Source: Akkermansiaceae bacterium (GTDB lineage: Bacteria > Verrucomicrobiota > Verrucomicrobiia > Verrucomicrobiales > Akkermansiaceae). From it: 39,255 nucleotides of DNA. How positions within the stretch are numbered: position 1 is the first letter of the stretch; every line of letters starts with the position of its first letter. The stretch is taken from NCBI GenBank assembly GCA_013001695.1, contig JABDMC010000323.1, positions 1 to 39,255 of the forward strand. Reading direction: 5' to 3'. A model generated the notes under the pieces. The model saw only the letters and a list, made by a program, of their open reading frames with translations, did no database searches and had not been told where the DNA came from. Made by a program: the position numbers and the translations under genes. Positions 25,152 to 31,007 of the stretch are shown here, piece after piece.

Positions 25152-26213
25152 ATGGCGAACTTCGAGCTAGGGGGGATGGAAGTCGCCCCGGGGGAGCGCG
25201 CCGCGGTCGACCTCCCGGTGGGCAGCATGACCGGGCACGCCCCGGTGGCCCTTCCGGTCGTGGTGGCGCGGGGCAAGAAGCCCGGGCCGACCCTCCTCGT
25301 CTCGGCCTGCCTGCACGGCGACGAGATCAACGGCGCCGAGATCGTGCGGCGGCTCCTTTTGGCGCCCGCCCTGAAGCGCATGCGCGGCACCCTCCTCGCC
25401 GCCCCGGTGCTGAACATGCCGGCCTTCCTGACGCGCAGCCGCTATCTCCCCGACCGGCGCGACCTCAACCGCCTCTTCCCCGGTGCCACGGCCGGATCCC
25501 TCGGGGCCCGCCTCGCCAAGGTCATCCACCAGACCCTCATCCCCCGCGCCGACGCGGTCGTCGACCTGCACACCGGCGCCATCAACCGCCCGAACCTCCC
25601 GCAGATCCGCGTCAGCCCGAACGACAAGGAGTCCATGCGTCTCGCCAAGGCCTTCGGGGCCCCGGTGATCCTGGTCGCCCAGCGCCGCGAGGGCTCCTTC
25701 CGGGACGCCTGCGCCGCCGCCGGGAAACCCTTCGTCCTCTTCGAAAGCGGCGAGGCCGGCCGGCTGGAGGCGGCCTCCATCCGCTTCGGCCTGCGGGGCG
25801 TGATGACCGTCATGCGCCATCTCGAGATGCTCCCGCCGCGCAAGGGGGGCGAACCGAAGCCCCCGCCGATGGTGGTCTGCCGGAAAAGTTCGTGGGAGCG
25901 GGCCACCGCCGGCGGTCTCTTCACCCCCATGACCTCCCTCGGCAAGGCCGTGCACGAGGGCGAGTCCCTCGGATTCGTCGCGGATCCCTTCGGCGCGGAG
26001 GAGTTCCCGGTCATGGCCTCCCGCGACGGCATCGTCGTCGGGCGGACCAACGAGGGACTGGTGGACGAAGGCGACGCCCTCTTCCACATCGCGGTGGCCT
26101 CCGACCCCGACGAGGCCGAGGGCCAGATCGCGGAAAGCGGCGAAGCCCTCCCCTCCATCGCGCAGGCCGACGACGATCACCCCGTGCACCACGATCCGTT
26201 CACCGACATGTGA
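25152..26213 (+). CDS. Succinylglutamate desuccinylase/aspartoacylase-family zinc hydrolase
   Basis: The 353-residue protein has the M14-like zinc-hydrolase plan: SACLHGDEINGAEIVRRLL supplies the H-x-x-E zinc pair (about His56/Glu59), PDRRDLNRLFPG, then VVDLHTGAINRPN with the third ligand His. The catalytic Glu is in FESGEAG. The C-terminal part (about 230-330) has a barrel-like beta domain with GRTNEGLVDEGDALFHI. Family members cleave N-acyl amino acids such as N-acetylaspartate or succinylglutamate. It starts 3 bases after rimK with AAGGGA upstream and is clearly cotranscribed. A pairing of amide ligase and amide hydrolase suggests opposing or sequential action on a glutamylated product, but that is inference. 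Confidence 0.87.
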   Translation: MANFELGGMEVAPGERAAVDLPVGSMTGHAPVALPVVVARGKKPGPTLLVSACLHGDEINGAEIVRRLLLAPALKRMRGTLLAAPVLNMPAFLTRSRYLPDRRDLNRLFPGATAGSLGARLAKVIHQTLIPRADAVVDLHTGAINRPNLPQIRVSPNDKESMRLAKAFGAPVILVAQRREGSFRDACAAAGKPFVLFESGEAGRLEAASIRFGLRGVMTVMRHLEMLPPRKGGEPKPPPMVVCRKSSWERATAGGLFTPMTSLGKAVHEGESLGFVADPFGAEEFPVMASRDGIVVGRTNEGLVDEGDALFHIAVASDPDEAEGQIAESGEALPSIAQADDDHPVHHDPFTDM

Positions 26214-26339
26214 ACAGGTCCGGGTCCGCGGGTCGATTGGCGTGAAGCGGTTTTCGGGCCCTCTCACCCCGCCCGCTGCCGTCCGCCCCGGCGGCCGCCG
26301 CCCCGCGCCGCGGGAGTCCACGCGGGGGCGCCCTTCTCC

Positions 26340-26368
26340 TTGGCCGTCCGCCCCCCACCGTCCACACT
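26340..26368 (+). promoter_or_regulatory. Candidate promoter of mgtE
   Basis: TTGGCC (26340-26345), 17-nt spacer and CACACT (26363-26368), 6 nt before the ATG at 26375. The 161-base gap before mgtE shows nothing else. Confidence 0.35.
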
Positions 26369-26374
26369 GCGCCC

Positions 26375-27760
26375 ATGACCGATGCCGAAGCCCCCGAGAC
26401 CCATGCCGCCGATGCGCCGTGGGACAAAATTTCGGACCTTCTTGCCGACGAGGATTCCGGCGAGATCCGCGCCTTCATTCTCAGCCTCGGCGCGGATGAA
26501 CAACGCCGGGCCGTGTCGCGCCTCGAGCCCGTGCAACGCGAGCGCCTCGTGCAACTCCTCGGCCCCGACGATGCCGCCGACCTCCTCGAGCACCTCGTCC
26601 CCCAACAGGCCGTCGAGATCCTCGAAGACCTCCCGCCGGAGGTCGCCGCGGACGTCGTCGAGGAACTTCCCGAGGACGTCGGCGGGGAGCTCCTCCGGGA
26701 AATGGAGGATGAGGAATCCTCCGCGATCCTCAATGAGATCGACGACGCCGAAGACACCGCGGCATTCAAGGAGCGCCTCGAGTACGACCCCAAGAGCGCC
26801 GGGGGGTTGATGGTCCACCACTATCTCGCCTTCAAAGAGGAGGAGGACATCGGGTCGGTCCTGCGGCGCATGGGTGAGGAAGCCGCCGACTACGACGACC
26901 AGGAGGCGCAATACGCCTACGTGGTGGATTCCGCCGGACGCCTCACGGGCGTCCTCCCGGTGCGCGACCTCGTCCGCACCTCGTGGAAACGCCGGGTCCG
27001 GGAGGTCATGATCCCCTCCCCCCTCTCGGTCACCACCGAGGCGTCCCTCCAGGAGCTCGGGCGCCTTTTCGACGAGAAGGCCTTCTTCGGCTTCCCGGTC
27101 GTCGACCCCCGCGGCGTCCTGGCCGGGGTCGTCTCCCGCAGCACCGTCCGCCGCGCCCTCCGCGACGAGCAGACCGCGACCTTCCTGAAGCTCAGCGGCA
27201 TCATCTCCGGGGAGGAACTCCGCAGCATGCCGTTCTGGAGCCGCTGCTTCCGCCGCCTCACCTGGCTGGGCCCCAACATCATCCTGAATCTTATCGCGGC
27301 GAGCGTCATCGCGGCCTTCGAGGGCACCCTCCAGGCCGTCATCGCCCTGGCGGTCTTCCTGCCGATCGTCTCCGACATGAGCGGCTGCTCCGGCAACCAG
27401 GCCGTGGCGGTCAGCATCCGGGAACTCACCCTCGGCGTCATCCGCCCCCGGGATTTTCTCCGCGTCGCGTTCAAGGAGGGGTCGGTCGGCATCGTCAACG
27501 GGTTCATCCTCGGCATCCTCCTCGGGGCCGCCGCCTTCCTCTGGAAGGGCAACCTCTTCCTCGGCCTCGTGGTGGCGGCCGCCCTCTCCCTCAACACCAT
27601 CCTCTCGGTCCTCCTCGGCGGGCTCGTCCCCCTCGGCCTGAAGCGCGCCGGGGTCGACCCGGCCCTCGCCTCCGGCCCGATCCTCACCACCTGCACCGAC
27701 ATGTGCGGGTTCTTCCTGGTGCTCAGTCTCGCCAGCGCCTGCCTCGCCCAACTCGGGTGA
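26375..27760 (+). CDS. mgtE: MgtE magnesium transporter
   Basis: The 461-residue protein follows the MgtE order: an N-terminal acidic superhelical domain (repeats such as DAADLLEHLVPQQAVEILEDL, about 20-130), a CBS pair (about 140-260, with SAGGLMVHHYLAF and FGFPVVDPRGVLAGVVSR), a plug helix and five membrane helices. Conserved membrane signatures are SGCSGNQAVAVSIRELTLG and the Mg2+-selecting Asp in TCTDMCGFFLVLSLA. MgtE is a Mg2+-gated dimeric channel in the inner membrane. Its cytosolic domains sense intracellular Mg2+. Thermus MgtE is 450 residues, so this is full length. The start has no Shine-Dalgarno and a -10-like box 6 nt before. It is monocistronic. Confidence 0.94.
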   Translation: MTDAEAPETHAADAPWDKISDLLADEDSGEIRAFILSLGADEQRRAVSRLEPVQRERLVQLLGPDDAADLLEHLVPQQAVEILEDLPPEVAADVVEELPEDVGGELLREMEDEESSAILNEIDDAEDTAAFKERLEYDPKSAGGLMVHHYLAFKEEEDIGSVLRRMGEEAADYDDQEAQYAYVVDSAGRLTGVLPVRDLVRTSWKRRVREVMIPSPLSVTTEASLQELGRLFDEKAFFGFPVVDPRGVLAGVVSRSTVRRALRDEQTATFLKLSGIISGEELRSMPFWSRCFRRLTWLGPNIILNLIAASVIAAFEGTLQAVIALAVFLPIVSDMSGCSGNQAVAVSIRELTLGVIRPRDFLRVAFKEGSVGIVNGFILGILLGAAAFLWKGNLFLGLVVAAALSLNTILSVLLGGLVPLGLKRAGVDPALASGPILTTCTDMCGFFLVLSLASACLAQLG

Positions 27761-27794
27761 GGACCGCACCGGCCGCGGGCGCAATCATCGGCAC

Positions 27795-27823
27795 TTGGCG
27801 GGCGGGGCATCCCCCGCCACAGT
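27795..27823 (+). promoter_or_regulatory. Candidate promoter of the TIM-barrel isomerase gene
   Basis: TTGGCG (27795-27800), 17-nt spacer and CACAGT (27818-27823), 7 nt before the ATG at 27831. Confidence 0.33.
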
Positions 27824-27830
27824 CACCGCC

Positions 27831-28604
27831 ATGCCGATTCGCCAATCCGTGAGCCGCTGGTGCTACGACTTCATCGCCCTCGAAGAGTTCTGCGAGAAGG
27901 CGGTGGAGATCGGCCTCGCGGGCATCGACCTCCTGCCCCCGCACGACGCCGAGGTCATCAACCGCTACGGGCTCGAGTGCCCGGTCACCGCGGCCCCCGA
28001 GCACCCGTCCGGCCTGGGCTGCATCGAGCGGGCCTTCAACCGGCCCGAGCACCACGACACTCTCGAGGAGATCTACCGGGAGCTGATCCCCGCCGCGGCG
28101 GAGGCCGGGATCGCGAATGTCATCACCTTCTCGGGAAACCGCGACGGCCTCGGCGACGCGGAGGGACTGGACCATTGCGCCGCCGGGCTCGAGCGCATCC
28201 TCCCCCTCGCGGAGGAACACGACCGCGTCGTCGTCATGGAATTGCTCAACTCGAAGATCGATCACCCCGACTACCAGTGCGACCACACCGCGTGGGGCGT
28301 GGCGCTGTGCGAGAAGCTCGGGCACCCGCGATTCAAGCTCCTCTACGACATCTACCACATGCAGGTCATGGAGGGGGACGTCATCGCCACCATCCGCGAG
28401 CACTCCGGGCACATCGCGCACTACCACACCGCCGGGGTTCCCGGGCGCCACGAGCTCGATGCCACCCAGGAGCTCAACTACCCGGCGATCATGCGGGCCA
28501 TCGCGGCCGCCGGGTTCGACGGATTCGTCGGGCACGAGTTCGTCCCCACCGCTGAAGATCCCCTCGCCTCCCTCGCCCAGGCCGTGGACCTCTGCCGGGT
28601 GTGA
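27831..28604 (+). CDS. Hydroxypyruvate-isomerase-like TIM-barrel protein
   Basis: The 257-residue protein belongs to the AP-endonuclease-2/xylose-isomerase-like barrel superfamily and looks most like Hyi. It shows SVSRWCYDFIALEEFCEKAVEIGLAGIDLL at strand 1, VVVMELLNSKID with the catalytic Glu, FKLLYDIYHMQVMEGD, a HYHTAGVPGRHELD loop and a final GHEFVPTAEDP. In Hyi two Glu residues interconvert hydroxypyruvate and tartronate semialdehyde; the second Glu in GHEF is present. ATG 27831 replaces an upstream in-frame start (27795) that would add 12 residues of no match. Substrate is unproven; no glyoxylate-pathway genes adjoin, although the glycine cleavage operon lies nearby on the other strand. 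Confidence 0.82.
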   Translation: MPIRQSVSRWCYDFIALEEFCEKAVEIGLAGIDLLPPHDAEVINRYGLECPVTAAPEHPSGLGCIERAFNRPEHHDTLEEIYRELIPAAAEAGIANVITFSGNRDGLGDAEGLDHCAAGLERILPLAEEHDRVVVMELLNSKIDHPDYQCDHTAWGVALCEKLGHPRFKLLYDIYHMQVMEGDVIATIREHSGHIAHYHTAGVPGRHELDATQELNYPAIMRAIAAAGFDGFVGHEFVPTAEDPLASLAQAVDLCRV

Positions 28605-28670
28605 GACCGCGGCACGGTTCCCGCCCCGGCCCGCGGGAAGGACGTGCCGCCGGGACCGGCGGCCGGGAGC

Positions 28671-28698
28671 TTGCATTGCCCCGCGGCGGTTCTATGCT
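28671..28698 (+). promoter_or_regulatory. Promoter of the C39-like peptidase gene
   Basis: TTGCAT (28671-28676), 16-nt spacer and TATGCT (28693-28698), 9 nt before the ATG at 28708. It is one of the best promoter matches in the window and predicts a leaderless transcript. Confidence 0.5.
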
Positions 28699-28707
28699 GA
28701 CGATCGG

Positions 28708-29985
28708 ATGAAGGCTCTCCTCCGCGCCGTCCTTCCCGCCCTCCTGGCGGCCTCACCGGCGGGCGCCATCCCGAATGTCGTCGGCGGATTCATCACCGCC
28801 AACGACAGCGCCCTGAACGGCGAGGACCTCACCGCGGTGGTGCTGGCGGACGGCCCGTGGACCGGCGATGTCCCGCTCCCCGGCGAGTGGCGCGGGGAAG
28901 CCCCTGTGGCCGGCGTGGAATACGCCTACCTCCTCGCCCGCCCGCGGATCTTCGGCATTCCGGCCCTCCTCGTGCAGACCGGGCGCCGCGACGGCGTCCT
29001 CGACTCCCTCGCGATCACCTTCGCCGATGCCGGGTCCTACTTCGGCTACTACCAGCCCGAGCTTCCCGACGGCCTCAGCAGGCGCGAGCGGCAGAAGCGC
29101 ATCGAGGCCGCCCTCGCCGACCGGCGGGAGGCCTTCACCGCCTTCTACAACGAAACCCTCGAGGCGGTCCGCAAGGAACTCGGCGCCCTCTCCGGGAAGC
29201 GCCCCCGCGAGGCGGATCTCGGCAAGACCCGCGCCCTGCGCACCAAGGTCACCGACTACCGGCACGGGGAGTTCCTCCTCCGCCTCATCGCCTGCGACGA
29301 CCGCCTGATTCGGGTCGTCGTCTCGCGGGGCGGGCAACCGGCCCGCAGCTGGCTCGATGCGGAGCGGGGCACCATGGCCACCGGCGCCCTCGCGGGACAC
29401 TACGCCGCGCAGGTTGCCACCGACGAGCACGGCGACACCCGCATCGAGATTCCGGTCGTCCCCCAGGGATACAAACCCTACTGCGGCCTCAACACCCTCG
29501 CCATGGCGGCCCGCTATTTCGGGTTGCACCTCGACGAGGACCAACTGGCGGTCGCGGGCCGCTTCCCCAACACCGGGACCGCCGACGGGTCCCAGCTGCC
29601 GCGGCTCTACCTCGCGGTCGCCAAGGAAGCCCGGCTCGACATGCGCAAAGCCAACACCTTCGACCCCGCCACGGCGCGTTCCTGCCTGAAGGCGGGTCTC
29701 CCCGTCATCGTGTGGCGGCGCTTCTCCCACGACCGCGACCGCGACCACACCCGCCGGACCATGGCCTTCCCCGGCCCCGGCTCCGTGTCCTCCCCAGAAC
29801 CGGACCCGCCGGGTTCGTGGCCGGGGGAAAACGCCCCCCTGCACGCCTCCGTCCTCGTCGGTTACAACGACGAACGTCGCGAGTTCCTCTTCCTCGAAAG
29901 CTGGTCCCGCCTCGGCGGGCCGCGCCGCATGCACGCCAACGAACTGACCGCCACCGCCTACCTTTCCTTCTACTTCAAACCCTAG
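28708..29985 (+). CDS. Secreted C39-like (papain-fold) peptidase
   Basis: The 425-residue product starts with a signal peptide (MKALLRAVLPALLAASPAGA). Residues about 25-245 form an unrecognised N-terminal domain. From about 250 a peptidase C39-like domain follows: PVVPQGYKPYCGLNTLAMAARYFG with the catalytic Cys, a middle region (LPVIVWRRFSHDRDRD), and APLHASVLVGYNDERREFLFLES with the catalytic His. C39 relatives either process double-glycine leaders or act as cell-envelope peptidases or hydrolases of amide bonds. No ABC transporter domain is attached and no bacteriocin genes are near, so leader processing is unlikely. ATG 28708 is chosen for the signal peptide and the promoter before it. It is monocistronic, ending in the RNA-containing gap. 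Confidence 0.78.
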   Translation: MKALLRAVLPALLAASPAGAIPNVVGGFITANDSALNGEDLTAVVLADGPWTGDVPLPGEWRGEAPVAGVEYAYLLARPRIFGIPALLVQTGRRDGVLDSLAITFADAGSYFGYYQPELPDGLSRRERQKRIEAALADRREAFTAFYNETLEAVRKELGALSGKRPREADLGKTRALRTKVTDYRHGEFLLRLIACDDRLIRVVVSRGGQPARSWLDAERGTMATGALAGHYAAQVATDEHGDTRIEIPVVPQGYKPYCGLNTLAMAARYFGLHLDEDQLAVAGRFPNTGTADGSQLPRLYLAVAKEARLDMRKANTFDPATARSCLKAGLPVIVWRRFSHDRDRDHTRRTMAFPGPGSVSSPEPDPPGSWPGENAPLHASVLVGYNDERREFLFLESWSRLGGPRRMHANELTATAYLSFYFKP

Positions 29986-30086
29986 CGATTCCCGCGCGCG
30001 GAATACCCCGATTCTTGTCCATCACATGATGTGGTGAAACGCGCTTTGTCAAGATCAACAAGTTTGTTTCCGAGACGCATTTCCCT
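29986..30086. other. AT-richer stretch before the ncRNA promoter
   Basis: This stretch between the peptidase stop and the RNA promoter has visibly more A and T than the rest of the window. It holds an imperfect palindrome near 30020-30036 (CATCACATGATGTGGTG) and an inverted repeat CTTGT/ACAAG near 30045-30062. Such AT-rich DNA just above a strong promoter can act as an UP element. No gene is seen. Confidence 0.35.
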
Positions 30087-30114
30087 TTGCAAGCGGCCCT
30101 CTTCCAGCTAGGGT
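30087..30114 (+). promoter_or_regulatory. Promoter of the structured RNA
   Basis: TTGCAA (30087-30092), 16-nt spacer and TAGGGT (30109-30114). A start near 30121 would coincide with the 5' arm of the closing stem of the RNA. Confidence 0.5.
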
Positions 30115-30120
30115 TCCATC

Positions 30121-30327
30121 GTCTACCGTGTGCGTCGATTCATGGCACCAGCCCGGACCGATGCATTGGAAATGGGGGCAGCCCCCGGCGGACCAATGTC
30201 ATGCCTTTATTGGAAGACAGAGGACTGCCGGAAGTCCCCAACCTGTTGAGACGCGGGAACGTGGCTCATGGGGCCATGGACGGCACGGCGGATAGTTAAA
30301 CCCGCTCATTTACTGAGCGGGTTTTTC
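30121..30327 (+). ncRNA. Structured small RNA of about 205 nt, family unknown
   Basis: The region has a promoter, folding potential and an intrinsic terminator but no credible reading frame. The 5' arm (30123-30153) pairs with the 3' arm (30262-30295) in a long interrupted stem: CUA/UAG at the base, then CCGU/GCGG-type, GUGC/GCAC, GUC/GAC, CAUGGC/GCCAUG and AGCC/GGCU. Inside are two hairpins. One has CATTGG (30164-30169) with CCAATG (30193-30198), capped by GGGGG/CCCCC (30174-30186). The other has ACAG/CTGT (30217-30220, 30243-30246) and GGACT/AGTCC (30222-30226, 30233-30237) with a GCCGGA loop. The long closing stem and the size recall 6S RNA, but the two stable inner hairpins do not fit, and it lacks marks of tmRNA, RNase P or SRP RNA. 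All pairing was done by hand. Confidence 0.6.
30299..30327 (+). terminator. Intrinsic terminator of the structured RNA
   Basis: CCCGCTCA (30301-30308), loop TTTAC, TGAGCGGG (30314-30321), then TTTTT (30322-30326); two AA/TT pairs extend the stem. It is the clearest Rho-independent terminator in the window. On the minus strand only three T follow, so it acts mainly for the plus strand. Confidence 0.87.
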
Positions 30328-30497
30328 GTGCCCTGGCGGCGCGTTCCCTCCTCCGGGCCTCCCCCGGGCGGTGCCCGGCAACGGCGAGGGGCCTCCGGCG
30401 CCCCCCGGCCGGAGTTTTCAACTCGGGGCCTCCACGCCTCGGAGCCGGGACGCGGGCCGGCGGCCCACCGGGCGGGCGGATGAAATCCGCCGCCACC
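30328..30497. other. Non-coding GC-rich gap before the glycine operon 3' end
   Basis: These 170 bases between the RNA terminator and the NUDIX stop hold no credible gene. They contain several GC-rich inverted repeats, including the small perfect hairpin listed at 30475-30491. Confidence 0.4.
30475..30491 (-). terminator. Hairpin after the NUDIX gene
   Basis: GGCGGAT (30475-30481) and ATCCGCC (30485-30491) form a perfect 7-bp stem with a 3-nt loop, 7 bases beyond the NUDIX stop on the minus strand. It lacks a T run but is well placed to end the gcv operon. Confidence 0.33.
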
Positions 30498-31007
30498 CTA
30501 CATCTCGATGTCGAACTGCACGTCCATCCAGCTGATCCGTTCGCCCTCGAACTTGAACCGGCCGATGAAGGTGCGCTCGTCTTCCAGCATGTGCGGGAGC
30601 CAGTGCTGGTCGTCTTCCCACATCAATTCGTAGGGGATCTTGTCGAAGCGCGTCCAGCGGGGCACCGCCTCGGGGGTCTCGGTCGGCGTGCCGACGAACG
30701 AGTGCGACGTGTAGACGTGGCAGTGGATGTCCGGCATGTCCGACATCGCGAAGAACAACTCCCCCATCTTCCGCGGATCGCGCGGGGTGATGAGCAGTTC
30801 CTCCTGGGTCTCGCGCACCGCCGACTCCAGCGGGGTCTCCCCGGGGTCGATCTTTCCTCCCGGCCCGTTGATCTTCCCCGCCCCGATCCCCCGCTGCTTC
30901 TCGATCAACAGCACCTCGTAGCCATTCACCACGAACATCAGCGTGGCGTGGATCTCCGCCTGCCAGTTCGCCCAGTCGATCGGCGAGGAGGTTCCGTTCT
31001 TGCTCAT
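30498..31007 (-). CDS. NUDIX hydrolase resembling MTH1
   Basis: The 169-residue protein has a Nudix box: [21 protein letters not shown] fits G-x5-E-x7-R-E-x-x-E-E, with Leu in place of the usual Gly after EE. The second half reads [25 protein letters not shown], close in layout to the oxidised-purine nucleotide hydrolase MTH1 (W-F-P-L-L-L, GYFKF). An oxidised-dNTP sanitising role is plausible but unproven. The N-terminal part has [32 protein letters not shown] 31007 overlaps the gcvP TGA (ATGA), so translation is coupled to glycine decarboxylase. This gene ends the operon. Confidence 0.87.
   Translation of the reverse strand: MSKNGTSSPIDWANWQAEIHATLMFVVNGYEVLLIEKQRGIGAGKINGPGGKIDPGETPLESAVRETQEELLITPRDPRKMGELFFAMSDMPDIHCHVYTSHSFVGTPTETPEAVPRWTRFDKIPYELMWEDDQHWLPHMLEDERTFIGRFKFEGERISWMDVQFDIEM

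Noticed and set aside
30121-30327. Naming the structured RNA as 6S, tmRNA, RNase P or SRP RNA
   Set aside because: Size and closing stem recall 6S, but inner hairpins differ; tmRNA and RNase P are longer with fixed motifs; the SRP GGAAG-AGCAG loop is absent. The name is left open.
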